A stretch of 64,000 nucleotides of DNA from Neoroseomonas soli (GTDB lineage: Bacteria > Pseudomonadota > Alphaproteobacteria > Acetobacterales > Acetobacteraceae). The notes under the pieces are model-generated. The model did no database searches. It was not told the DNA's origin and saw only the letters and a program-made list of their open reading frames with translations. Below, in pieces: positions 53,777 through 62,168 of this stretch. The position numbers were made by a program, and so were the translations under genes. Numbering within the stretch: position 1 is the first letter of the stretch; every line of letters starts with the position of its first letter. The stretch lies in assembly GCF_018129065.1 (NCBI RefSeq), contig NZ_JAAEDM010000008.1:1-64000 (forward strand), read 5' to 3'.

Positions 53777-53998
53777 CGGTTCAGCGTCCATTCGAGCCGG
53801 TTGGAATATCGCCGCCGTCATTCTGGGGGAGAGGATCGCCTGCCCGTGCGCCCCGCGGCACGTGCGCCCCGGCCTCTTCGTTCGTCGATGCGGGCACCAT
53901 CCGCACGGACCCGCCGTCCGGAATGGACGCCGCGCTCGCCACGGGACGGTTTCGCGTGGAAACATCCGGGCCCGTGATCGCCTGCGGTGCCGTAGCCC

Positions 53999-56353
53999 AT
54001 GAAGGTTGACCTGCCACTGATGCTCCGTCGCGCAACCATGCTCGCTGCGCTGATTGCATTGCCTTTCGTGCTTGCTGCCCTGCTGGTCTCTCCCCCGGCG
54101 CCGCACGCGGCGGAACGCGCCCGCCAGGGCTTCGTCGGCTCAACCACCTGCGCGTCGTGCCACGCGTCGGAAGCCGCCGCGTGGCGCGATAGCGACCACG
54201 CGCGCGCCATGGCGGCGGCGACACCCGCCAACGTGCTTGGTGATTTCTCCGGCGTGACCGCCACCGATGGCCGACACACCGCGTCCTTCCGACGCGAGGG
54301 CGATCGCTACGTGATCCGCACCGACGGGCCCGGTGGCGCCGTCGCAGACTTCACCATCACCGAGACCTTCGGCGTCGATCCCCTGCAGCAGTATCTGGTC
54401 CTGTTCCCCGATGGCCGCCGGCAGGCCTTGCCCTGGGCGTGGGACAGCCGGCCCCGCGAGGAGGGCGGGCAGCGCTGGTTCCACCTCATGGCGCAGGACC
54501 CGCTGCCTGCGACCGACCCGCTGCATTGGACCGAACGCGAGCAGACCTGGAACTTCATGTGCGCCTCCTGCCACTCGACGGGGCTGGTGCGCGGTTATGA
54601 CGCGGCGACGGATCGCTACGACACTACCTGGACCGAGATCAGCGTCGGCTGCGAGAGCTGCCACGGGCCCGGCGCCGCGCATGTCGCCTGGGCGCAATCG
54701 GGCGCACGCGGCGAGGACCCGCATCGCGGCCTCACCGTGAACCTCCGCGACCGGTCCGGCGGCGCCTGGCGCATCGCGGCCGACGACCCGCGCGGCATCG
54801 CGCGCTGGGACGGCCCGCCGCGCCAATCGAGCGCCGCGCAGGTCGAGACCTGCGCGCCCTGCCATGCCCGCGCCCGCCCGCTGGTCGCCGACCCGTCGCC
54901 CGGGCAGCGCTTCCTCGACACCCACGCGCCGCTGCTGCTGGAGCGCGGCGAGTACCACGCCGATGGCCAGATCCAGGGTGAGGTCTTCGAATGGGGATCC
55001 TTCGCGCAGTCACGCATGAGCCGTGCGGGCGTGGTCTGCGCCGATTGCCACGACCCGCATCGCGGCACGCTTCGCGCGGAAGGCAACGCGGTCTGCGCGC
55101 AATGCCACCTGCCCGCGCGCTTCGACACGGCCGAGCACCACCGTCACGCGCCGGGCACGCCGGGCGCGCAATGCGTGTCCTGCCACATGCCCGCGGTGAC
55201 CTACATGGGCGTGGACCGGCGACGCGATCACGCCTTCAGCATCCCGCGCCCCGATGTCGCGGCGCAGGTCGGGGCGCCCGACACCTGCACGTCCTGCCAC
55301 ACGGACCGCCCGCAATCCTGGGCGGCACGGCAGATCGTGGAATGGTTCGGGCCGCGGCGGCGCGACGATCCGTACCCCGCGCTCGCCATCGCCGCCGGAC
55401 GCGAAGGGCGGCCCGGCGCGGACGCCCTGCTTGCCGCCGTGGCGACCGATCGCGCGCAGGCGCCGATCCTGCGCGCGACCGCTGTCTCGCTGCTGCCCAT
55501 GCCGCCCTCTCCGGCCACGGCGCAGGCGATCGGCGCGACGCTGCTCGACCCCGATCCGCTGGTGCGCGCCGCGGCGCTGCGCATGCTCGAAGTCCTGCAC
55601 CCGCGCAACCGCCTGCACGCGGCGCGCTTCCTGACCGACGAGACGCGGCTCGTGCGCATCGAGGCGGCACGCGCCCTGGCGCCTGTGCCGGTCGCCGCCC
55701 TGCCCGAGGCGGCGCGCTCCGCCTTCGCCCGCGCCTGGGAGGAGTTGCTGGCGAGCGAGCGCGTCGCCGCCGAGCGGCCGGAGGCGCATGTGAACATCGC
55801 TGCCCTGCTCGCCGCGCGCGGCGACATGGTCGGCGCCGAGGCCGCCTATCGCGACGCGCTGGCGCGCGACGCGACGCATCTCGGCGCGCTGGTGAACCTC
55901 GCGGATTTCGAGGCGCAGCGGGGGCGGCACGAGGCGGCCGAGGCTGCGCTGCGCCGCGCCGTCGCCGCGCATCCGGGCGAGGCAGAGGCGCATCACGCGC
56001 TGGCGCTGGCGCTGGCCCGCCAAGGGCGGACGGCCGATGCGCTGGCCCCGCTTGCCGAGGCCGCCAGGCTACGGCCCGAGGAACCGCGCTACGGCTACGT
56101 CCAGGCGATCGCGCTGAACCAATTGCGTCGGACCGAGGACGCCGTCGCCGTGCTGCGCGCGAACCTGGAACGCCACCCGCGCCACCGCGACAGCCTGATG
56201 GCGCTCGCGACGATCGAGCGCGACCGTTCGAATTTCAGCGAAGCAGAGAGGCTCGCCGCCGCGGCCGTGGCGCTGGATGCGTCGGATCGCGAGGCCGCCG
56301 CGCTGCTCGCGCAGTTGCGGGGGCTGCGCCAGCGGCTTCCGGGCATCCGATAG
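53999..56353 (+). CDS. Multiheme c-type cytochrome with TPR repeats
   Basis: A 784-residue periplasmic protein. A signal anchor (residues 11-36) precedes eight CxxCH heme motifs: CASCH (51), CASCH, CESCH, CAPCH, CADCH, CAQCH, CVSCH and CTSCH. The first 430 residues form the heme domain, similar to cytochrome c554/nitrite-reductase-like multiheme proteins. A helical, possibly HEAT-type segment and TPRs (about 580-780) follow. It would carry electrons in the periplasm. Heme attachment genes are not in the window. Confidence 0.8.
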   Translation: MKVDLPLMLRRATMLAALIALPFVLAALLVSPPAPHAAERARQGFVGSTTCASCHASEAAAWRDSDHARAMAAATPANVLGDFSGVTATDGRHTASFRREGDRYVIRTDGPGGAVADFTITETFGVDPLQQYLVLFPDGRRQALPWAWDSRPREEGGQRWFHLMAQDPLPATDPLHWTEREQTWNFMCASCHSTGLVRGYDAATDRYDTTWTEISVGCESCHGPGAAHVAWAQSGARGEDPHRGLTVNLRDRSGGAWRIAADDPRGIARWDGPPRQSSAAQVETCAPCHARARPLVADPSPGQRFLDTHAPLLLERGEYHADGQIQGEVFEWGSFAQSRMSRAGVVCADCHDPHRGTLRAEGNAVCAQCHLPARFDTAEHHRHAPGTPGAQCVSCHMPAVTYMGVDRRRDHAFSIPRPDVAAQVGAPDTCTSCHTDRPQSWAARQIVEWFGPRRRDDPYPALAIAAGREGRPGADALLAAVATDRAQAPILRATAVSLLPMPPSPATAQAIGATLLDPDPLVRAAALRMLEVLHPRNRLHAARFLTDETRLVRIEAARALAPVPVAALPEAARSAFARAWEELLASERVAAERPEAHVNIAALLAARGDMVGAEAAYRDALARDATHLGALVNLADFEAQRGRHEAAEAALRRAVAAHPGEAEAHHALALALARQGRTADALAPLAEAARLRPEEPRYGYVQAIALNQLRRTEDAVAVLRANLERHPRHRDSLMALATIERDRSNFSEAERLAAAAVALDASDREAAALLAQLRGLRQRLPGIR

Positions 56354-56370
56354 GCGTGCGCGGCGCGCCG

Positions 56371-56835
56371 TCAGTCGAGTTCGATCAGGAGCCCGTCCGC
56401 ACCGATCTGCAGCGCAACGCCTGTGCGCTGCGGACGGAGCTGGATGGTGACGCCCGCCGGATTCTGCAGCCACACGCCACCGCGCATCGCGGTGGAGCCC
56501 GCGACCGCGCCCGCGCGCGCCGTGCCGTAGAGGCCCGGGAAGTCGGCGAGCCGCGACAGCCCGTAGACGTCGCCATTGGCCCGGAGTTCGGAGATGCCGA
56601 CCCCGCCGACGCCGAGACCCCGGACGCGGAACCGATGCGCGTGCCCCTGGAAGGTCAGGGTGCCGCTTCCCCAGGACACGCTGCCGAGCAGGCTGACCTG
56701 GGTCTGGGTGATGGTGACTTGCCCCACCGGTCGGGCGGGCTCGGCGCCTTCCGTCCGCGCCGCGAAGCCCGCGGCGAGGAAGGTGGCGAAGCCAAGCCGG
56801 CCGGCGGCGCGGCGGGTATGGTGGCGGGTCGGCAT
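56371..56835 (-). CDS. Secreted beta-rich protein of unknown function
   Basis: A 154-residue protein with a signal peptide (RRAAGRLGFATFLAAGFAA). The mature part has regular beta strands (VGQVTITQTQVSLLGSVSWG, GTLTFQGHAHRFRVRGLGVG, VYGLSRLADFPGLY), with some similarity to the small periplasmic EipA/DUF1134 type. That assignment is tentative. It is on the minus strand, convergent with the cytochrome gene. Confidence 0.5.
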   Translation of the reverse strand: MPTRHHTRRAAGRLGFATFLAAGFAARTEGAEPARPVGQVTITQTQVSLLGSVSWGSGTLTFQGHAHRFRVRGLGVGGVGISELRANGDVYGLSRLADFPGLYGTARAGAVAGSTAMRGGVWLQNPAGVTIQLRPQRTGVALQIGADGLLIELD

Positions 56836-56977
56836 GTCGGGGTCTTCCGTGCGGGAAGGGGCGGCTTCCTCGGCCGGCGATTGCGTCTACGCCTTCGCGT
56901 GTCCGGGCAGTTCGCGGGTGGCGGGCGTGAGCCGCTTGCGTCGCGACACGGCCGCGCCGGCAAGGCGGGTGGTCTCC

Positions 56978-57340
56978 TCAGCGTGCGGATCGCGGATCGA
57001 ACGGTCCACGCGGATCGAGCGGGCCCCGCGGGTCCAGCGGGCCGCGTGGATCGAGGGGGCCTCGCGGGTCCAGCGGACCTCGGGGATCGGCCAGGCCACG
57101 CGGATCGGCGGCGCCGCGCGGATCGAGAGGCCCGCGTGGGTCGAGCGGTCCCCGGGGATCGGCCAATCCACGCGGATCCGCCGCACCGCGCGGGTTGGCG
57201 GGCAAGCGATGCCGAGGTGCCTGGGCAGCCGCGCGGCGCGGCGCGAAGAGCGCGAGCAGAGCGAGCCCGCCTGACGCGGCGAGGCGCGCGCATGTCCGTC
57301 GATGCACCGGACGATCGTCCTTCGCGGCGCGGTCTGCCAT
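56978..57340 (-). CDS. Secreted hexapeptide-repeat protein (DPRGxx)
   Basis: A 120-residue protein starting MADRAAKDDRP. A twin-arginine-like signal (VHRRTCARLAASGGLALLA, ending RRAAAQAP) precedes 12 tandem hexapeptides, mostly DPRGPL with variants DPRGLA, DPRGAA and DPRGPF (repeat DNA 56981-57196). A GGAG site (57347-57351) and the ATG at 57340 fix the start. The repeats are encoded by an 18-base minisatellite, so length variation is likely. The function is unknown. Confidence 0.6.
   Translation of the reverse strand: MADRAAKDDRPVHRRTCARLAASGGLALLALFAPRRAAAQAPRHRLPANPRGAADPRGLADPRGPLDPRGPLDPRGAADPRGLADPRGPLDPRGPLDPRGPLDPRGPLDPRGPFDPRSAR
56981..57196 (-). repeat. 18-bp minisatellite, 12 units
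   Basis: The 216-base stretch is 12 near-identical 18-base units that encode hexapeptides of the form DPRGxx. It is GC-rich and also opens long frames on other frames, which are shadows. Such arrays change in copy number by slippage or recombination. Confidence 0.75.
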
Positions 57341-57404
57341 GTCGTCCTCCATGCGCTCGGATTCGTTCCTCGTGCCTCGCAACGGAAGCGGAGCTGCGCC
57401 GCGC

Positions 57405-58166
57405 TCAGAAGCGCAGGCTTGCGCCGATGATCGGCCCGGCCATGTCGAGCGAGATGTCCGAGCGGCCCTTGTCGTAGTCGATGTGGATCCAGCGATAGCC
57501 GACCGACGCGCTGATGTTCGCGGTGATCTGCCAGTCCAGCGTAGCCATCAGTTGGTAGGTCAGTTGCGATCCGGCACCGAAGCCGCCGATATCCCCATAG
57601 CCGGTGATGGCGAGGCTGTCGTTCAGGCGGACCACGCCGCGCGCGGCGATGACCGGATCGACCCAGCTCACCGAGTTGTCCACGCTGCGCCCGGGCAGGC
57701 GCCCGGCATCGAGCGTAAGCTCGGTGTCGAACCACCAGGCGCGCACGCCGCCGCCGAGCTCGAACCGCCCGCCCTGTCCCTGCGCGACGGTATAGAGGCC
57801 GATCGCGGATACCTCCGCCGATTGGGTCCGCGCGCTGGCGCCGCTGAAGGCCCCGTGCCCCGGGACGGGCACACCCTGCTGCAGGTTGAGGTAGAGCGTA
57901 TCGACGACGAGGCTGAAATTCCCGCGCCGCGCCTCGAACAGGCCCATCGCAGAGAACTTCATGGTGCCGAAGATGTCGCCGAAATCAGCCGCGAAACTCT
58001 CCGATCCCGCCGCCGTCGTGACCTCGCCGCCAAGGCCCGAGAACCAGACATAGGGCGACAGGGTGAAGGTCCATTCGTCCGGCGCCGCGGCGGGCTGCTG
58101 CGCCCGCGCAGGCGCGGCCGGGAGCGCGAGAGCAACGAGCGCGCAGAGCAGCGTATTCGCCTTCAT
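57405..58166 (-). CDS. Outer-membrane protein
   Basis: A 253-residue protein with a clean signal peptide (MKANTLLCALVALALPAAPARA). The barrel-like sequence of alternating strands (WTFTLSPYVWFSGLGGEV, FELGGGVRAWWFDTELTLD, SASVGYRWIHIDY) ends in the aromatic motif GASLRF. The preceding in-frame ATG at 58187 is also possible. It is divergent from the second sulfatase, and the gap between them (58167-58380) contains the shared regulatory element. It may import or anchor at the outer membrane. Confidence 0.75.
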   Translation of the reverse strand: MKANTLLCALVALALPAAPARAQQPAAAPDEWTFTLSPYVWFSGLGGEVTTAAGSESFAADFGDIFGTMKFSAMGLFEARRGNFSLVVDTLYLNLQQGVPVPGHGAFSGASARTQSAEVSAIGLYTVAQGQGGRFELGGGVRAWWFDTELTLDAGRLPGRSVDNSVSWVDPVIAARGVVRLNDSLAITGYGDIGGFGAGSQLTYQLMATLDWQITANISASVGYRWIHIDYDKGRSDISLDMAGPIIGASLRF

Positions 58167-58272
58167 CCGACCTGCGGGACAACCCATGCTTTGCTCTCTC
58201 ACTTTTGCCTTGGCATGCAGATCAATAGGATACGTTGCCCCGCATCTCGATGTCGATGCTTGCCGGACGGTC

Positions 58273-58288
58273 TGCCGATTTTGGATAG
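58273..58288 (+). promoter_or_regulatory. Shared upstream element TGCCGATTTTGGATAG (copy 2)
   Basis: An exact copy of the element found at 49692, here 108 bases before the second arylsulfatase start and inside the divergent gap. TTCTGGC follows at 58316-58322, as at 49742-49748, and a CCGTATG sequence lies further on. The same regulator probably controls both sulfatase genes, and may also affect the divergent outer-membrane protein gene. Confidence 0.55.
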
Positions 58289-58380
58289 AGGATGAGCGTC
58301 GACGCTTACGGTTCATTCTGGCACGCCGATATCATCGGCTCCGTCGCCTCCCGACCGTATGTGAAATGAAGGATCGCGCC

Positions 58381-60876
58381 ATGATCTTCAGACCGGGCCA
58401 TCGCGCATCGTCGGTCGTCCTTGTGCCGACGCTGCGCGGCCGCGGCGCGCCCGCGGCGATCGGCGCGGCACTGCTTCTCCTGACGCTTGCCTTCGTCGCG
58501 CGCGAGGCGCCGGCGCAGGACCTCCGCGGCACGCCGGGCTCCGCCACCGCTATCGAGTTCCCGAACTCCCGGATCCTGCCGCAGCCGCCCGCTCCCTTCG
58601 CGGGCACCATCAATCCTTCCGCGCGGGAGAGCACGCCGGCTTGGCCGCCTACGCTCGGCGCGCCCGAGAACGCACCGAACGTCCTGCTGATCATCACCGA
58701 CGATGTCGGCTACGGCGCGCCCTCCACCTTCGGCGGCATCATCGAGACGCCGGCGCTGGAACGCGTGGCCCAGGCCGGGCTGCGCTACACGCAGTTCCAC
58801 ACCACCGCGCTCTGCTCGCCGACGCGCGCCTCCCTGCTGACAGGGCGCAATCCCCATTCGGTCGGCTTCGGCGCTGTTGCGGAGCTCTCGACCGGCTTCC
58901 CCGGCTACAACGCGATCATCGGCGCCGACACGGCGACGATCGCCGAGACGCTGCGCCGGAACGGCTATTCGACCGCCTGGTTCGGCAAGAACCACAACAC
59001 GCCGCCCTGGGAGATCAGCCCCGCCGGCCCCTTCGACCGCTGGCCCACCGGCCTCGGCTTCGACCTCTTCTACGGCTTCATGGGCGGCGAGACGAACCAG
59101 TGGGAGCCGGGCAACCTCTACCGCAACACGACGCGCATCCTGCCCTTCGAAGGCCGCCCGGGCTGGAACCTCACGACCGCCATGGCCGACGAGGCCGTCG
59201 AGCGCATCCGCGAACTGAACGAGGTCGCGCCGGGCCGCCCCTGGTTCATCCACTACGCGCCGGGCGGCGCGCATGCCCCGCATCATCCGACGCCCGAATG
59301 GATCGCCCGCTTCCGCGGCCAGTTCGACGAGGGGTGGGAGGTGATCCGCGAGCGCATCTTCGCCAACCAGCAGCGCCTCGGCGTGCTGCCGCCGAACGCG
59401 GTGCTGCCGCCCTGGCCGGACACGCTGCCGCGCTGGTCGAGCCTCTCGGCCGATCAGCGGCGACTCTATGCGCGGCAGGCGGAAGTCTTCGCGGCCTACC
59501 TAGCCTATACAGACCATGAAATCGGCCGCGTCATCCAGGCGGTGCGCGACGCCGGGCAGATCGACAACACGCTGGTCATCTACATCAGCGGCGACAACGG
59601 CGGCAGCGCCGAAGGCCAGGTGCACGGCACGCCGAACGAATTCGCCTTCTTCAACGGCGTCGAGATCCCGGTCGAGCAGCAGCTACCCTTCATCGACGAA
59701 TGGGGCGGGGAGAGGACCTATCCGAACCTCGCGGTCGGCTGGACCTGGGCCTTCGGCACGCCGTACCAGTGGACGAAGCAGGTCGCCTCCCATTTCGGCG
59801 GCACGCGCAACGGCATGGCCATCTCCTGGCCGCGGCGCATCGCGGACCGCGGCAGCATTCGCCACCAGTTCCACCACGTGCTCGACATCGCGCCGACGAT
59901 CCTGGAAGCGATCGGCATCCCCGAGCCGCGTTCGGTCAACGGCGTGGCGCAGCGGCCGATCGAGGGCATCAGCATGCTCTACACCTTCGGCGCCGCGAAT
60001 GCCGTCGCGCCGTCGCGCCGTCGCACGCAGCATTTCGAGATGCTCGCCCATCGCGGCATCTACCACGATGGCTGGTACGCCAACACGACGCCACCGACGC
60101 TGCCCTGGCAGAGTTCCGGCCACGCGCCGGAGGATGTCGTCAACGGCTATGCCTGGGAACTGTACAACCTCGCCGAGGATCCGACGCAGAGCCGGAACCT
60201 CGCCGCGCAATACCCCGACCGGCTGCGCGACCTGCAGCAGCTCTTCCTGGTCGAGGCGGCGCGCTACCGCGTCCTGCCGCTCGACAATTCCAGCCTGCCG
60301 CGGCTGATTGCGCCGCGGCCGGGCCCGTCGGCCGGGCGGCAGGAATTCATCTATCGCGGGGCGGGGACCAGCCTGCAGGCCAGCGTGGCGCCATCGCTGC
60401 TGAACCGCGCCTATCGCCTGGTGGCCGAGATCGAGGTGCCGGCCGGTGGCGCGAGCGGCGTCATCGCGACGCATGGCGGGCGCTTCGCGGGCTGGGGCTT
60501 CTACCTGCTTGCCGGCCGGCCGGTCTTCACCTGGAACCTGCTCGACATGGAGCGGGTGAAGTGGGAGGCGCCGGCCGCCCTGCCGCCCGGCCGGCACAGC
60601 ATCGCCTTCGAGTTCCAGCCGGATGCCGCCGGCGCGCCGGTGGGGCGCGGTGGAACGGGGATCCTGTCGGTCAACGGGCAGGTGGTGGCGCGACGGACGA
60701 TGGCGCGGACGCTGCCCTTCGCCGTGCAGAGCGACGAGACCTTCGATGTCGGCCTCGACACGGGGTCGTCCGTCTACGACCGGGACTATCGGACACCCTT
60801 CGCGTTCACGGGCCGGCTGGAGCGGATCGTGGTGACGCTGGGCGAGTCCACCCTGCCGAGGTCGCCGGCGCGATGA
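58381..60876 (+). CDS. Secreted arylsulfatase (second copy)
   Basis: An 831-residue paralogue of the sulfatase at 49818, with the same order: signal peptide (LLLLTLAFVAREAPAQ), the leader RGTPG...EFPNSR, metal ligands DD (107-108) and CSPTR (145-149), and the C-terminal beta part. An AAGGA (58368-58372) eight bases before the ATG at 58381 supports this start over the upstream ATG at 58366. It shares the upstream 16-bp element with the first copy. The substrate is unknown. Confidence 0.9.
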   Translation: MIFRPGHRASSVVLVPTLRGRGAPAAIGAALLLLTLAFVAREAPAQDLRGTPGSATAIEFPNSRILPQPPAPFAGTINPSARESTPAWPPTLGAPENAPNVLLIITDDVGYGAPSTFGGIIETPALERVAQAGLRYTQFHTTALCSPTRASLLTGRNPHSVGFGAVAELSTGFPGYNAIIGADTATIAETLRRNGYSTAWFGKNHNTPPWEISPAGPFDRWPTGLGFDLFYGFMGGETNQWEPGNLYRNTTRILPFEGRPGWNLTTAMADEAVERIRELNEVAPGRPWFIHYAPGGAHAPHHPTPEWIARFRGQFDEGWEVIRERIFANQQRLGVLPPNAVLPPWPDTLPRWSSLSADQRRLYARQAEVFAAYLAYTDHEIGRVIQAVRDAGQIDNTLVIYISGDNGGSAEGQVHGTPNEFAFFNGVEIPVEQQLPFIDEWGGERTYPNLAVGWTWAFGTPYQWTKQVASHFGGTRNGMAISWPRRIADRGSIRHQFHHVLDIAPTILEAIGIPEPRSVNGVAQRPIEGISMLYTFGAANAVAPSRRRTQHFEMLAHRGIYHDGWYANTTPPTLPWQSSGHAPEDVVNGYAWELYNLAEDPTQSRNLAAQYPDRLRDLQQLFLVEAARYRVLPLDNSSLPRLIAPRPGPSAGRQEFIYRGAGTSLQASVAPSLLNRAYRLVAEIEVPAGGASGVIATHGGRFAGWGFYLLAGRPVFTWNLLDMERVKWEAPAALPPGRHSIAFEFQPDAAGAPVGRGGTGILSVNGQVVARRTMARTLPFAVQSDETFDVGLDTGSSVYDRDYRTPFAFTGRLERIVVTLGESTLPRSPAR

Positions 60877-61478
60877 GGCCGACCGAGAGGCAGTAGGTGC
60901 CGCCACGGAAAGACCTGGGCGCCATATGGTCCGCGGGGCCGCCTGTTTGTCTCCGGAAGCCCCGCGAGCCATCGACGGTACGAGGAGTTCTTTCATGAGG
61001 GACAGGGCATAGATAGGCAGCATCGGAAGCAGGAAGGCGATCGCCTTCACTTCGCAGGCGAGCCGTCACGTTCGCTATCCCGACCAAGCCGACGCGCTTT
61101 TTCCTCCCCAGAGAATTTCATTCCCCGGTTCCTACCGCTGCTCCAGTCTTCTCTCTCACAACTCGTCTCTCCTGGTCAGGGCACCGCGCTGAGGCGCAGG
61201 TTTGGACGAGGTTTGTGCGCGGACCTTGATGGTTCGAGGGCGCAACCACCACCAAATTTGGGCCGGAGAGGGCGGAGAGTCTCCGAACCTTGAGGGTAGG
61301 CCAATTCTACCCTCAAGGTTAACCCATTGATATTAGGTGGATTTTTCTCGGCGTGACCGAGAGCTTTCAGTAACCCGATCGCTCCGCAACGCTTGGTTAA
61401 TGCAAACTGTTGATCCGCCCCAATCATACGATCAACGAATTGCAGCATCGCCGCAGGTATTTCAGAGACCGGATCGAC
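60877..61478. other. Intergenic region with a perfect hairpin
   Basis: These 602 bases have no convincing gene. A minus-strand frame crosses 61176-61763, but its composition is not protein-like. The only structure is a perfect 14-bp hairpin at 61286-61320. The GC content falls towards 61350-61460, upstream of the AT-hook gene. Confidence 0.5.
61286..61320. repeat. Perfect 14-bp inverted repeat (hairpin)
   Basis: AACCTTGAGGGTAG (61286-61299) pairs perfectly with CTACCCTCAAGGTT (61307-61320) around a seven-base loop. It lies between the second sulfatase and the AT-hook gene. It is too long for a random palindrome and could be a terminator, the end of a small element or an RNA structure. No U-run follows. 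Confidence 0.6.
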
Positions 61479-62003
61479 ATGGACGATAAAGACCACGTCT
61501 TCGCCCGCTTCAAGGACGACAAGCCGGCGTCGGCCGATCGACGCGAGACGCTGACCATCCCCCGACGCGCCGGAGTGCCGGGAAGCAGGTCGGTCGAAGT
61601 GGTGCATGTGCGATCGGGTGGCGCCGTGAGGGACAGGCAACAGCGCCAGGATCAACATGTTCGTGCGGCTTCGTGGGACGGCGGCTTCCCGACGAAGCAA
61701 ACGCCCCGCACGTCTATGCCGATCGAGCATGCGACCCCTGAAGCCGCAGAGCCGGTCACCCACGTCATGCCAGCCTGGGAGCCAGCGGCGACGGAGGCTG
61801 ATGCGGCCCCTGCTGAGGAGCTTGTCGCTGCGCCACGTCGTGGCCGAGGGCGACCTCGCAAACGGCCGACCAGCGCGCCGACAAGGCGCGTCGCCGACCC
61901 GTTCAACGCATCAGATGGTGGCGCAAACTGCATGCGGTGCGGCTATGCGATCGAGCCTGCGCGCGAACGTCGCGGGCTGATGACGTGCGCGGACTGCGGT
62001 TAG
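61479..62003 (+). CDS. AT-hook and zinc-ribbon protein
   Basis: A 174-residue protein starting MDDKDHVFARFKDDKPAS. The middle has an AT-hook (RRGRGRPRKRP, about 120-130) and the C-terminus a short zinc ribbon (CMRCGYAIEPARERR, CADCG). Both parts are DNA- or nucleic-acid-binding features, so a small nucleoid or regulatory protein is likely. It is upstream of, and convergent with, the ATPase gene. The frame is open from 61410. The ATG at 61479 gives the natural start. Confidence 0.55.
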   Translation: MDDKDHVFARFKDDKPASADRRETLTIPRRAGVPGSRSVEVVHVRSGGAVRDRQQRQDQHVRAASWDGGFPTKQTPRTSMPIEHATPEAAEPVTHVMPAWEPAATEADAAPAEELVAAPRRGRGRPRKRPTSAPTRRVADPFNASDGGANCMRCGYAIEPARERRGLMTCADCG

Positions 62004-62168
62004 GGCCAGCCTGCGTCGGACGCAGCACTTCCCGAGCATAGCGAGCGATGGGAAGCAGATATGCTGCGCAGCGCGTGCGGGCCTGGGTGTCGCGACGGAG
62101 CGCCTGCATCGGTTAGCCGAACCGCGGGTGACTTGCAGATCATGTGACCGGGGTGATTGGCATGATGT

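Noticed and set aside
56887-57735. Two long frames on each strand over the DPRG repeats
   Set aside because: They are produced by the 18-bp periodic DNA. Only the minus-strand frame with a signal peptide and ribosome-binding site is kept.
61176-61763. Minus-strand frame across the hairpin and the AT-hook gene
   Set aside because: Its product has no domain pattern, it runs through a perfect hairpin, and it overlaps the AT-hook/zinc-ribbon gene, which has clear motifs.
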